Shown one piece after another: positions 46,733 to 54,988 of a stretch of DNA of 64,000 bases. The translations under genes were made by a program, and so were the position numbers. Within the stretch, counting starts at the first letter, position 1; every line of letters starts with the position of its first letter. The DNA is from Brevundimonas subvibrioides (lineage in GTDB: Bacteria > Pseudomonadota > Alphaproteobacteria > Caulobacterales > Caulobacteraceae): the NCBI GenBank assembly GCA_002280475.1, contig NCEB01000004.1:40647-104646 (forward strand), in the 5' to 3' direction. The notes beneath the pieces were generated by a model. That model saw only the letters and a list, made by a program, of their open reading frames with translations, searched no databases and was not told where the DNA came from.

Positions 46733-47038
46733 ATGGGCGTGGCCCTCGTCTGGCTGGTCAACACGGTCATCCAGCTGATGATCTGGTTCATCATCGCCTC
46801 GGCCATCCTGTCGTGGCTGTTCGCCTTCGATGTGATCAACCATCGCAATCGCTTCGTCAGCCAGCTGGCGGGTTTCCTCGATGCCGTGACGCGGCCGTTG
46901 CTGGAGCCGTTCCGGCGCATCATTCCGACGCTGGGCGGGATCGACATCTCGCCGATCGTGGTTCTGCTGCTGCTCAATTTCGCGCGCATCCTGTTCAACA
47001 ACTCCGCCGCCGGGCCGTTGATCGCGATCCTGGGGTGA
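46733..47038 (+). CDS. YggT family membrane protein
   Basis: 101 residues, two membrane regions (VNTVIQLMIWFIIASAILSW and SPIVVLLLLNFARILF) with the family motif VTRPLLEPFRRIIPTLGGIDISPI between. YggT proteins are often near cell-division or pyrroline-5-carboxylate reductase genes; their role is not firmly known (osmotic stress and FtsZ-related roles have been proposed). ATG 46733 follows AGGAGC. The preceding 198 bp (46535-46732) hold no convincing gene. Confidence 0.9.
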   Translation: MGVALVWLVNTVIQLMIWFIIASAILSWLFAFDVINHRNRFVSQLAGFLDAVTRPLLEPFRRIIPTLGGIDISPIVVLLLLNFARILFNNSAAGPLIAILG

Positions 47039-47148
47039 CACTTCGGCGACGGGTTCGCCGCAGCGCAGCACTCCGGCCTTGCACCGGGGGCGGACGCTTC
47101 TAAGGTGCCCTTCGCCCGGGCGAAACCGCCGCTGACGACCACGACCGC

Positions 47149-48030
47149 ATGACCTCCTCGATCAATTCCGTCGCCGTGATCGGCGCAGGCCAGATGGGTG
47201 TCGGTATCGCCCAGGCCGTGGCGCTGGGCGGCTATCGGGTCAGCCTGTACGACGTCGACGCCGACCGCCTGCCGGTGGCGATGGGGGTGATCGGCGCCAG
47301 CCTGGCCCGTCAGGTCGAGCGCGACGCGATCACCCAGGCCCAGGCCGACGCCGCCCTGGCCGCCGTGTCCGGCGTGTCCAGCCTGGCCGAGGCCGGCAAG
47401 GCCGATCTGGTGATCGAGGCGGCGGTCGAGGACGAGGCCATCAAGAAGGCCGTGTTCGCCGATCTGGTGCCGCATCTGGGCCCCGACACCCTGCTGGCCT
47501 CAAACACCTCCTCCATCTCGATCACCCGCCTCGCCTCATCGACGGACCGGCCCGACCGCTTCATCGGCCTGCATTTCATGAAGCCGGCCCCGGTGATGAA
47601 GCTGGTCGAAATCATTCGCGGCATCGCCACCTCGGCCGCCACCTATGACGCCGCGGTCGCCTTCGCCGAGAGCCTGGGCAAGACCACGACCAACGCCGAG
47701 GATTTCCCCGCCTTCATCGTCAACCGCATCCTGGTGCCGATGATCAACGAGGCGATCTACACCCTGTACGAAGGGGTCGGGAACGTCGCGTCCATCGACA
47801 AGGCGCTGAGGCTGGGGGCCAACCATCCCATGGGCCCGCTCGAGCTGGCCGACTTCATGGGGCTGGACGTCGTCCTGGCCATCATGAACGTGCTGTACGA
47901 AGGCCTGGCGGACTCGAAATACCGCCCCTGTCCGCTGCTGGTGAAATACGTCGAGGCCGGCTGGCTGGGTCGCAAGTCCGGCCGGGGCTTCTACGACTAT
48001 TCCGGCGAGACGCCGGTTCCGACCCGCTGA
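47149..48030 (+). CDS. 3-hydroxybutyryl-CoA dehydrogenase
   Basis: 293 residues. NAD site VAVIGAGQMGVGIAQAV (8-24), the CoA-side SNTSSISIT, GLHFMKPAPVMKLVEII with the catalytic His, and the C-terminal NRILVPMINEAIY and DKALRLGANHPMGPLELADFMGLD. It is the short single-domain form that works in butyrate/PHB or aromatic-acid metabolism. The stop overlaps the next gene by one base. Confidence 0.94.
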   Translation: MTSSINSVAVIGAGQMGVGIAQAVALGGYRVSLYDVDADRLPVAMGVIGASLARQVERDAITQAQADAALAAVSGVSSLAEAGKADLVIEAAVEDEAIKKAVFADLVPHLGPDTLLASNTSSISITRLASSTDRPDRFIGLHFMKPAPVMKLVEIIRGIATSAATYDAAVAFAESLGKTTTNAEDFPAFIVNRILVPMINEAIYTLYEGVGNVASIDKALRLGANHPMGPLELADFMGLDVVLAIMNVLYEGLADSKYRPCPLLVKYVEAGWLGRKSGRGFYDYSGETPVPTR

Positions 48031-48605
48031 TGGCTCGTCCCGCCATCCGCTTCGACCGGATCGAGGACCTGCCGGGTCAGACACGGGTGACGTGGCGGCG
48101 GACAAGGCTGGCGATACCGCTCGCCGCCGTCGCCGGCATCGCCTGGCCGCCCCTGATCCTGACGCTGCTGATCTGGCCGCCGCAGAACTGGGTGCCTGGG
48201 GCGGACATCGACTGGCGTCTGGTGCTGCTGGCGCTCGGGGCGGTGGCCGTGCCCGCCGGGCTGATGATCATCCGGCGCGAGCGCGACCGTCGGGGCCGAC
48301 CCGGGACGCGGCTTGGCATCGTCTGGCGGTTCATGCTCTACGGCGGCCTGCTGGCCGCGGGCCTCCAGATTCTGGTCGCCCTCGGTATGGTGGTAATCGG
48401 CCTGGTCGCCTCCAGCGACGTGGTTCAGGGCATGGGGGCCACGGAGACCACCCTGCTGATCTACGGGGTGGCGGGCCTGCCCGTTGCGATCCTGGTGGGC
48501 GTGTCCTATGCGCTGTGGGTCGGGCTGTGCGCCGCCTTCATCGCCTTCGTGCCGGCACCGGACAAGGTCAGGGATCGCCTGGGCCTGATGACCGACCAAG
48601 GCTGA
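48030..48605 (+). CDS. Hypothetical membrane protein
   Basis: 191 residues with four hydrophobic segments (about residues 30-48, 64-80, 106-127 and 145-175) and positively charged loops (RRERDRRGRPGTR). I recognise no family. Its ATG overlaps the dehydrogenase stop (TGATG), so it is translated from the same message. Confidence 0.7.
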   Translation: MARPAIRFDRIEDLPGQTRVTWRRTRLAIPLAAVAGIAWPPLILTLLIWPPQNWVPGADIDWRLVLLALGAVAVPAGLMIIRRERDRRGRPGTRLGIVWRFMLYGGLLAAGLQILVALGMVVIGLVASSDVVQGMGATETTLLIYGVAGLPVAILVGVSYALWVGLCAAFIAFVPAPDKVRDRLGLMTDQG

Positions 48606-48684
48606 CGCCGACCGCGGAATTCGGTTTACGGTCGAGCTGGTTTATGTAAAGCCTGCTTGTCTTCATGCTTTTGGGGGAAAGCGC

Positions 48685-49920
48685 ATGGCCATGCCCGCCG
48701 CCGAGGCCCAGCCTCTGCCCGCAACCGGGGGCCTGGCTCCCGTCGCGCCCAAGGACCGGATCTTCCAGCTCGACATGCTTCGGGGCTGGGCAATTCTCGG
48801 CATCCTGGCGGTCAACGCCATGGCCTTCGCCTGGCCGATCGCCGTGGAGACGGCGACGACCGACCCCTTCAATCACACCGGTGCCGATGCCTGGGGGGCC
48901 TGGGTCACCGAGGTCTTCTTCCAGGACAAGTTCCGCACCCTCTTCACCATGCTGTTCGGGGTGTCGATCTTCCTCGTCGGCGGGGAACGCTCCGACGAGG
49001 GCCGGGGCAAGCTTCTGCGCACCCGGCTGATCTGGCTGGGCGTCTTCGGGCTCATTCACGGTGCCGCCTTCTGGTACGGCGACTTCCTGCTCCACTATGC
49101 CTATTGCGGCGCGATCATGCTGCTCATGCGGTCGTGGAGCGCCGGGCGGCTTCTTTGGATCGGCGGCTCGATTTCGCTGCTGTGGGCGCTGGTCGCCACG
49201 GCCGGACCGTTGGCAATGGGCGCGCTCGGCCCCGAGTTCCAGGAACAGATGCAGGCCAACAGCCCGCAGGTCACGATGGAGACCATCAACGCCGCCGTCG
49301 CCGCCTACAAGACGAGCTTCGCGGCCCCCTGGATCGAGAACCTCAAGGCCTGGCTGATGCTGGCCATGCTGTCCCTGTTCCTGATCCCGGTGACGATCCC
49401 GCTCATGATGCTTGGCCTCGGTCTCTATAAGTCCGGCTTCTTCGTCGGGCGTTCGCCGACTGTTGTGTATCTGCTGGTGCTGGTTCTGGCCGGAGCCGTC
49501 CTGGCGACCGACGCCTGGGCCAGCCTGCCAGGCCGGGACGCGGCCGGCCTGCCCATCGCGGGTCTGGACGACGCGGCCGGCGGCATGGCCCCGCTGATCA
49601 CCCTCGGATACGCGTCGATGCTGATCCTGCTGACCCGGTTCGGGGCGCGAATCGTGACGGGGGTGCTGGTCCCGGTCGGGCGGATGGCCTTCACCAACTA
49701 CCTGACCCAGACCCTGATCATGGCCAGCCTGTTCTACCTGCCGTGGGGGCCGCAGTGGATGGGCGACTATCACCCCGCCGCCCTGTGGAGTGTCGTCGCG
49801 GCCGTCTGGGTCGCCCAGTTGATCTGGTCGCCCCTGTGGCTGTCGGTCTTCTCCAACGGCCCGCTGGAGTGGGTGTGGCGCTCGCTGACCTACGGGCGGC
49901 TGGTGCCGATACGGAAGTAG
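48685..49920 (+). CDS. DUF418 domain-containing membrane protein
   Basis: 411 residues with about nine membrane segments. The start of the conserved part is DMLRGWAILGILAVNAMAFAW, with FTMLFGVSIFLVG following; the C-terminal DUF418 region has GRMAFTNYLTQTLI and GPLEWVWRSLTYGRL. The family is related to acyltransferase-3/heparan-N-acetyltransferase-like membrane proteins and is of unknown function. An in-frame start at 48691 (second Met) is equally possible. Confidence 0.87.
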   Translation: MAMPAAEAQPLPATGGLAPVAPKDRIFQLDMLRGWAILGILAVNAMAFAWPIAVETATTDPFNHTGADAWGAWVTEVFFQDKFRTLFTMLFGVSIFLVGGERSDEGRGKLLRTRLIWLGVFGLIHGAAFWYGDFLLHYAYCGAIMLLMRSWSAGRLLWIGGSISLLWALVATAGPLAMGALGPEFQEQMQANSPQVTMETINAAVAAYKTSFAAPWIENLKAWLMLAMLSLFLIPVTIPLMMLGLGLYKSGFFVGRSPTVVYLLVLVLAGAVLATDAWASLPGRDAAGLPIAGLDDAAGGMAPLITLGYASMLILLTRFGARIVTGVLVPVGRMAFTNYLTQTLIMASLFYLPWGPQWMGDYHPAALWSVVAAVWVAQLIWSPLWLSVFSNGPLEWVWRSLTYGRLVPIRK

Positions 49921-50014
49921 GGGCGGAGGCGAGGGGCGCCCGGGGTCAAGGCGGGCAGGGCGCGACCTTCCTCGCCCCTCGACCCTCGCCCCTCGCCCCT
50001 CTAAACAGCGCGCC

Positions 50015-51514
50015 ATGACCGACGCCGCGCCTCCCGCCCGCCCCGAAGCCCGCAGCCCCAGAGGCTTCGCCGACCGTCGAGGAGCGGACGTCGCCGCCGA
50101 GCGCCGCATCGTGGCGCGGGTGTCCGAGGTCTATGAACGCTGGGGCTTCGAGCCGCTGGAGACCGGCGCGTTCGAATACGCCGATGCCCTGGGCAAATTC
50201 CTGCCCGACGCCGACCGTCCCAACGAGGGGGTCTTCGCCCTTCAGGACGACGACGAACAATGGATGGCGCTGCGCTACGATCTCACGGCCCCCCTGGCCC
50301 GGTTCGCGGCGCAGAACTGGGAAACCCTGCCCAAACCCTATCGCCGCTACGCCTTCGGCCCCGTGTGGCGCAACGAGAAGCCCGGTCCCGGCCGGTTCCG
50401 CGAGTTCGTCCAGTGCGACGCCGACACGGTCGGTTCCGACCGGCCCGAGGCCGACGCCGAGATCATCGCCATGGCCTGCGAGGGGCTCAGGGCGGCGGGC
50501 CTGTCGGACGGCCAGGCGGTGGTGCGGGTGTCGAACCGCAAGCTGTTCGACGGCCTGTTCGATGCGGGCGACGTGACCGACCCGGTCCAGCGGCTGACGG
50601 CGCTCAGGGCCATCGACAAATACGATCGCCTCGGCTGGGAAGGCGTCGCCGCACTGCTGGGCGAGGGGCGGCTGGACGAGAGCGGGGACTACACCAAGGG
50701 CGCGCGGTTGCCGGCTGCCGTCACCGCCACCATTCAAGCCTTCCTGGGCTCGGCGGGCGAGGGCAGCCGGTCCCAGACGCTCGACGCCATCGCCCGCATC
50801 GGCGGCCTCGGTGCCGCTGGCGAGGCGGCGCTGACCGAACTGTCCGGCATCGACCGGGCGCTGGCGTCCATGGGCGTCGATCAGGCCGCAGTGCGCTTCG
50901 ACCCGACGATCGTCCGTGGACTGGAATACTACACGGGGGCCGTGTTTGAGGCCGAGCTTCTGCTCGACACGACCGACGACAAGGGCCGGGCTGTGCGGTT
51001 CGGCTCGATCGGTGGGGGCGGGCGCTACGACGATCTGGTGGCGCGCTTCACGGGCGAGGCGACCCCGGCGACAGGCTTTTCTTTCGGTGTGTCCCGGCTG
51101 GCGTCGGCGCTTCGTGCCGCCGGCCGAGCGGAGGCGGCGCGGCGGGGGCCGGTGGTCGTCATCGTCTTCGGCGAGGCGGACATGCAGGCCTATCTGGACG
51201 CGGTCGCCGAGCTCCGCCGGGCGGGGATCGCCGCCGAACTCTATCTCGGGCGGGCGGGGATGAAGGCCCAGATGAAATACGCCGACCGACGCGGGGCTCC
51301 CGCCGCCATCCTGCTGGGTGGCGACGAGATCGCGGCGGGCCAGGTCACGATCAAGGATCTGGATGCCGGCCGGGCCCTGGCCTCGGACCTGGTCGACAAC
51401 GAGGCCTGGAAGGCCGCCCGTCCGGGGCAGCAGACCGTACCGCGCGGAGCTCTGGTTGGGACCATTCGCGGCATTATCGAAGCTTCGTCGATAACGGACG
51501 GCGCGCACGAATGA
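50015..51514 (+). CDS. hisS: Histidyl-tRNA synthetase
   Basis: 499 residues, class II synthetase. Motif 2 is in FGPVWRNEKPGPGRFREFVQCDAD, the histidine-A box is GLEYYTGAVFEAEL, and motif 3 is TGFSFGVSRLASAL. The C-terminal anticodon-binding domain begins near PVVVIVFGEADMQ. The N-terminal ~15 residues are Pro/Ala/Arg rich. It charges tRNA-His. The long form with an insertion in the catalytic domain is usual for Caulobacterales. No hisZ or hisG lies next to it. Confidence 0.93.
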   Translation: MTDAAPPARPEARSPRGFADRRGADVAAERRIVARVSEVYERWGFEPLETGAFEYADALGKFLPDADRPNEGVFALQDDDEQWMALRYDLTAPLARFAAQNWETLPKPYRRYAFGPVWRNEKPGPGRFREFVQCDADTVGSDRPEADAEIIAMACEGLRAAGLSDGQAVVRVSNRKLFDGLFDAGDVTDPVQRLTALRAIDKYDRLGWEGVAALLGEGRLDESGDYTKGARLPAAVTATIQAFLGSAGEGSRSQTLDAIARIGGLGAAGEAALTELSGIDRALASMGVDQAAVRFDPTIVRGLEYYTGAVFEAELLLDTTDDKGRAVRFGSIGGGGRYDDLVARFTGEATPATGFSFGVSRLASALRAAGRAEAARRGPVVVIVFGEADMQAYLDAVAELRRAGIAAELYLGRAGMKAQMKYADRRGAPAAILLGGDEIAAGQVTIKDLDAGRALASDLVDNEAWKAARPGQQTVPRGALVGTIRGIIEASSITDGAHE

Positions 51515-51599
51515 GTGATCGACGTTTAGTCATGAAACCGTCGGATTTCGCTTGGCCTTTGATTGACTTGGGACGTGCCTGACGGTCATCTGGCCTCAC

Positions 51600-51720
51600 T
51601 CGAACGGCGCGGCGCTGTCAAGGCGCAGCCGCTGGACGAAGGCGTTTCGGGGAGGAAACGTCCGCTCCATAGAGAGCGAGAAAGCCCGCTGCGATGTATC
51701 CCCCGCAGCGGGCTTTTTCT
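51600..51720 (+). ncRNA. Possible small RNA with an RNase P P4-like segment
   Basis: In the 352-bp gap after hisS (51515-51866) a GC-rich stretch leads into a strong terminator. A stem GGCGTTTC (51641-51648) with GAAACGTC (51655-51662) exposes the loop GGGGAG. The segment 51649-51672 (GGGGAGGAAACGTCCGCTCC then ATAG) differs by two small indels from the universally conserved P4-side segment of RNase P RNA as I remember it from E. coli. The remaining ~300 nt of an rnpB gene are absent. It may be an independent small RNA, an rnpB remnant or chance. Any promoter would lie in 51515-51600, where I see no clear boxes. Confidence 0.3.
51681..51720 (+). terminator. Rho-independent terminator downstream of hisS
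   Basis: A perfect 13-bp stem AAAGCCCGCTGCG/CGCAGCGGGCTTT with a 10-base loop, followed by TTCT so that the transcript ends in TTTTTCT. It is the best terminator in the window and points along the plus strand, ending either the hisS transcript or a small RNA. Confidence 0.85.
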
Positions 51721-51736
51721 CGTCTGCATGTTGGTT

Positions 51737-51776
51737 GCGCTACCGCTCGCGACGCGGTCGCTCGCTGCTTGAGCGC
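51737..51776 (+). repeat. 40-nt hairpin repeat, copy G
   Basis: Identical to copies A and B. It follows the terminator by 17 bp. Confidence 0.85.
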
Positions 51777-51784
51777 GGGTTGTT

Positions 51785-51809
51785 GCGCTATCGCTCGCTG
51801 CTCGAGCGC
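51785..51809 (+). repeat. 40-nt hairpin repeat, copy H (internally deleted)
   Basis: It keeps both ends (GCGCTATCGCTCG and GCTGCTCGAGCGC) but lacks the inner hairpin, giving 25 nt. It lies nine bases after copy G. A third, very degenerate match starts at 51819 (GCGCTACTGCTC) and fills most of the space to the next gene. Confidence 0.7.
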
Positions 51810-51866
51810 GGGCTTATGGCGCTACTGCTCTTCATACGGCACGGCGTCGCGCGGCTTCGGTGCCGT

Positions 51867-52490
51867 TCAGTCCGCGGATTTGCGGGGTTTTCGCGCAGCG
51901 CGGGGCTTGGCCGCGGCCTTGCGTTTGGCCGGGGGCTTTGGCGAAGGCTCCGGCAGGGCATCGCCGGGGTTCGTCAGCTTCAGGCGCGAAGTCTCCTTCC
52001 ACGCCTGGGCGTCCTTCAGCCTCTGCCAGTCGACGCCCAGCCGGATCGCTCGGTCGATGTCCTCGCCCGGCTCGCCCACGGCGCGGCCTGAGATGCGGTC
52101 CTTCAGGTGCCGGCAGGCCGCCAGCAGCGCGGCCGCCGCGCGCAGTTCGGCGCCGGCCCCCTCATAGCGGCCGATGTCCTCCAGGGTGGCGAAGCGCCAG
52201 CCGGCCTCGGCGGGGCGCTCCAGCACCATGTCCCAGCGGCGCTCGATATCGACGTCCTGACCCAGGTAGTCCCAGCCGTCCGACCCCGGTCCCCGGCGAT
52301 AGTGACCCGCCTGGGTCGGCAGGCCATGCTCGGCATAGACCTTCAGGGCCGTCGCCTCGACCTCGGCCATCGTCGGTGGACTGGCGGCGGCGCGGCGCCC
52401 AGCCTTTTCCCAGACGTCGGCGGCCCGGGCGATGGCCGTCCCGACCTCGGGGCCGCCGCGCCGTCCGGTCAGAAGGCCGCGCCAGCTCAT
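51867..52490 (-). CDS. Conserved hypothetical protein with a basic Pro/Ala/Lys tail
   Basis: 207 residues. The first ~150 are a mixed, Trp- and Arg-containing domain (SDGWDYLGQDVDIERRWDM, LEDIGRYEGAGAELRAAAALLAACRHLKDR) that I do not recognise; the last ~40 are a Lys/Ala/Pro/Arg tail (PKPPAKRKAAAKPRAARK) that could bind nucleic acid or simply be disordered. It begins 5 bp after the stop of the Wza-like gene on the same strand, so it may be the last gene of that unit. Confidence 0.65.
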   Translation of the reverse strand: MSWRGLLTGRRGGPEVGTAIARAADVWEKAGRRAAASPPTMAEVEATALKVYAEHGLPTQAGHYRRGPGSDGWDYLGQDVDIERRWDMVLERPAEAGWRFATLEDIGRYEGAGAELRAAAALLAACRHLKDRISGRAVGEPGEDIDRAIRLGVDWQRLKDAQAWKETSRLKLTNPGDALPEPSPKPPAKRKAAAKPRAARKPRKSAD

Positions 52491-52495
52491 GGCCG

Positions 52496-53641
52496 CTACT
52501 GGTTCAGGGTGTTGGTCACCGAGATGTCGTAGACGACCCGCGAGACCTGCTGGACGAACTCGAAGAACTTCCGCACCTCGGCCGCCGTGGCGCGCGGCGC
52601 ATAGATGGTGTCCTCCGGCTGGATCACGAACGATCCGGCCGTGAAGAAGCCGGACGCCTCCTCCAGGTTCAGGCGATAGACCACCGGCACGCCGCGGAGG
52701 GTCGGCGGCTGGGTGACCCCCAGGGCCTGGGCCACCTCGGGCCTTTCGAAGCGGAAGACCAGGACCGAGCGGGCGTTGGCGAAGTTGTCGTTCAGCCCCC
52801 CGGCCCGACCCAAAGCGCCGGCGAGGGTCAGTTCGCCAGCCGGCATGTCGGCCTCGCTGACCGTGCCCAGAGCCCCAAAGCTGCGGAACCGCCGAGGCTT
52901 GTGGACCAGATTGATCTGGTCGCCCCTCTGCAGGTTGACGTTCTCACCGAAGTCGCTGGTCACGGCCGTCATTGGGGCGGAGTAGGTCTGGTCGCCACGC
53001 CGGATCTGAACGTCGATGTCCTGCACCGGCTGAGCCGCGCCGCCGGCCTCGGCGATCACGTCCAGGATCGTGCTCGCATTGACCGAAAGAGGCACCCGCC
53101 CCGGTTCGTTGACCTCGCCCAGGATGGTGACGGTGTTCGAGGCGTTCTCCTCGATGGTCACCGAGACCTGCGGATTGCCGACCCGCCCGGCCAGGGCGCG
53201 CCGGATCGCATTGCCCGCTTCGGTGGTCGTCAGCCCGGCCACGCGCACGGCGCCGCCGAACGGCACAGTGACGGTGCCGCCCCGGTCGACCGCGACACTG
53301 GGCAGGGCCTGGGTGCCGGAGCGGATCGCCTGGCTGCTGGAGCCGCCGCCGAACAGGGTGCCCGACGGTTCGAAAATGGAGATGGACAGCAGGTCGCCCT
53401 CGCCGATCACATCGACCCGCTCGCTGCTGGACGCAGCCGCCAGCGAGCCGAGATAGCGGCCCGGCACGGCCCGGATGCGCTCCGCGGCGGCGTAATCGAG
53501 CTCGACGATGGCATAGTCGGCACCATCCGCGTCCTCCACGGCCCCGCGATCGACCGCCCGACCCGAGGGTCCGTCGCGCGGCAGGGTCGAACATCCCGAG
53601 AGGAGGGCCGCGAGCGCGAGAGCGAGCAGTTTACGGGTCAT
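52496..53641 (-). CDS. Polysaccharide export outer-membrane lipoprotein (Wza family)
   Basis: 381 residues with lipobox LLSGC (Cys17). The polysaccharide export domain begins at DVIGEGDLLSISIFEPSG, followed by SLBB-type repeats (VTILGEVNEPGRVPLSVN and TLAGALGRAGGLNDN) and a C-terminal end with the helix KFFEFVQQVSRVVYDI that would cross the outer membrane. It forms the exit pore for capsule or holdfast-type polysaccharide. Two glycosyltransferases and kdsD lie upstream on the same strand. Confidence 0.9.
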   Translation of the reverse strand: MTRKLLALALAALLSGCSTLPRDGPSGRAVDRGAVEDADGADYAIVELDYAAAERIRAVPGRYLGSLAAASSSERVDVIGEGDLLSISIFEPSGTLFGGGSSSQAIRSGTQALPSVAVDRGGTVTVPFGGAVRVAGLTTTEAGNAIRRALAGRVGNPQVSVTIEENASNTVTILGEVNEPGRVPLSVNASTILDVIAEAGGAAQPVQDIDVQIRRGDQTYSAPMTAVTSDFGENVNLQRGDQINLVHKPRRFRSFGALGTVSEADMPAGELTLAGALGRAGGLNDNFANARSVLVFRFERPEVAQALGVTQPPTLRGVPVVYRLNLEEASGFFTAGSFVIQPEDTIYAPRATAAEVRKFFEFVQQVSRVVYDISVTNTLNQ

Positions 53642-53719
53642 GGCGTCCAGGCTTTGAATTCCCGGTCGTGATTACCGGCCTTTAGCCGCCGGGGCTAGAG
53701 CGTGTTCGGCGCACGCCGC

Positions 53720-54988
53720 TCAGGCCGCGCGCGCGGTCCGGGTCAGACCCACATGTTCGGCGACCTCCGCGAAATGCCGGTCCCAGGTCGGCGCCACATA
53801 GGGCGGGGCCTTGGGGGGATGGCGGGTAGCCTTCTCCAGCGCGTCCAGCCATCCGAGCCCGTCCAGGGGATCGATCAGCCGGGCATTGGGCACGAGTTCG
53901 CGGTGGGCCGGAATGTCCGAGGCGATCAGCGGCACGCCCAGAGCCGAAGCCTCCACCGCCGGCAGGTCGAAGCCCTCGACCGAGGAGGGCGCGACCAGGG
54001 CGCGGGCGCTGGCCATCAGGGTCGCGAGGGCCGAATCCGGCAGGTCGGAGGCCTGATGCACCAGACCGCGCAGCGCCGGCGATCGCTCCAGGTGATCCAG
54101 CACGGCCTCGTTCTCCCAGCCGTAGCGCCCCACCAGAACCAGCTGGGGCGCGGCCTCGGCCATCTTCTCCTGCAGCCGTCGCCAGATGGTCAGCAGGAAG
54201 GCCAGGTTCTTCCTCGCCTCGATCGTGCCGATGTGGACGAAATACGGCCGGGGCGTCGGGGCCGCCGGAGGAACCAGGAAGGTCGGTTCCAGCCCCAGAT
54301 GCACCGCATCGATCGGCGGCGGCGTGATCCCCTCTCGCGCCGCGAAGGCCGACAGTTCGGACGCCGTGTAGTGCGAGTTCACCAGGATGCGCGACGCATG
54401 GCGCAGGGTCGTCATGACGCGGTCGCGATGCTTGATGTCATCGCCAGGCCGGCAGAACTCGGGGTGGGTGATCGGGATCAGGTCGTGCAGGAGAATGATC
54501 CGCTCGATTCCCCGCTCCGCCAGCTCGCGCAGGATGCCGGGATCGCCCAGGCCGGTGTGACCGACGTTGAAATACAGGCTGCTGTCGGGCAGGCCCTGGA
54601 TCCACTGCGAGCGGAACATCTGTTTGAAGACCCGGGCGCGCCGGCCCGGCGTGCGGCCGGGGTGGGCCGGCGGTTCCCCGATGACAGATTCCGCTGCCTT
54701 GGCGCCACTGGCGAGGGCCGTCATCAGCCGCATCTCGTCGGGCGTCAGCGAGCGTTCGAAAAAGTCTCCGGTCCAGCGCGACCGCAGGGTCTGGACGCAG
54801 CGCCGGAACCACGGTTCATCGACCGCGATCAGCTGATCCTGACGCGACCGGACCGGCGTCACGGCGACGTCGGGCAGCGACAGCAGCCATTCGGCATAGG
54901 CCAGGCATACCCGGTCCACGCCGGTGGGCGCGGTGCGCTCCGCCCTGCTGAGCAGGCGGCTCGCATCGAACAGGACCGACCGGGTCAA
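53720..54988 (-). CDS. Glycosyltransferase family 4
   Basis: 422 residues, GT-B fold. The N-terminal half begins VLFDASRLLSRAERTAPTG and has HDLIPITHPEF and NSHYTASEL; the C-terminal half has YFVHIGTIEARKNLAFLL (donor Lys) and APSSVEGFDLPAVEASALGVPLIASD with the EX7E motif. It adds a sugar in capsule or exopolysaccharide synthesis. The start is TTG at 54988, overlapping the stop of the upstream glycosyltransferase by 4 bp. Confidence 0.87.
   Translation of the reverse strand: MTRSVLFDASRLLSRAERTAPTGVDRVCLAYAEWLLSLPDVAVTPVRSRQDQLIAVDEPWFRRCVQTLRSRWTGDFFERSLTPDEMRLMTALASGAKAAESVIGEPPAHPGRTPGRRARVFKQMFRSQWIQGLPDSSLYFNVGHTGLGDPGILRELAERGIERIILLHDLIPITHPEFCRPGDDIKHRDRVMTTLRHASRILVNSHYTASELSAFAAREGITPPPIDAVHLGLEPTFLVPPAAPTPRPYFVHIGTIEARKNLAFLLTIWRRLQEKMAEAAPQLVLVGRYGWENEAVLDHLERSPALRGLVHQASDLPDSALATLMASARALVAPSSVEGFDLPAVEASALGVPLIASDIPAHRELVPNARLIDPLDGLGWLDALEKATRHPPKAPPYVAPTWDRHFAEVAEHVGLTRTARAA

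Noticed and set aside
51563..51772. Small 69-residue plus-strand open frame after hisS
   Set aside because: It runs through the terminator hairpin and ends in repeat copy G, so it is not a plausible protein.
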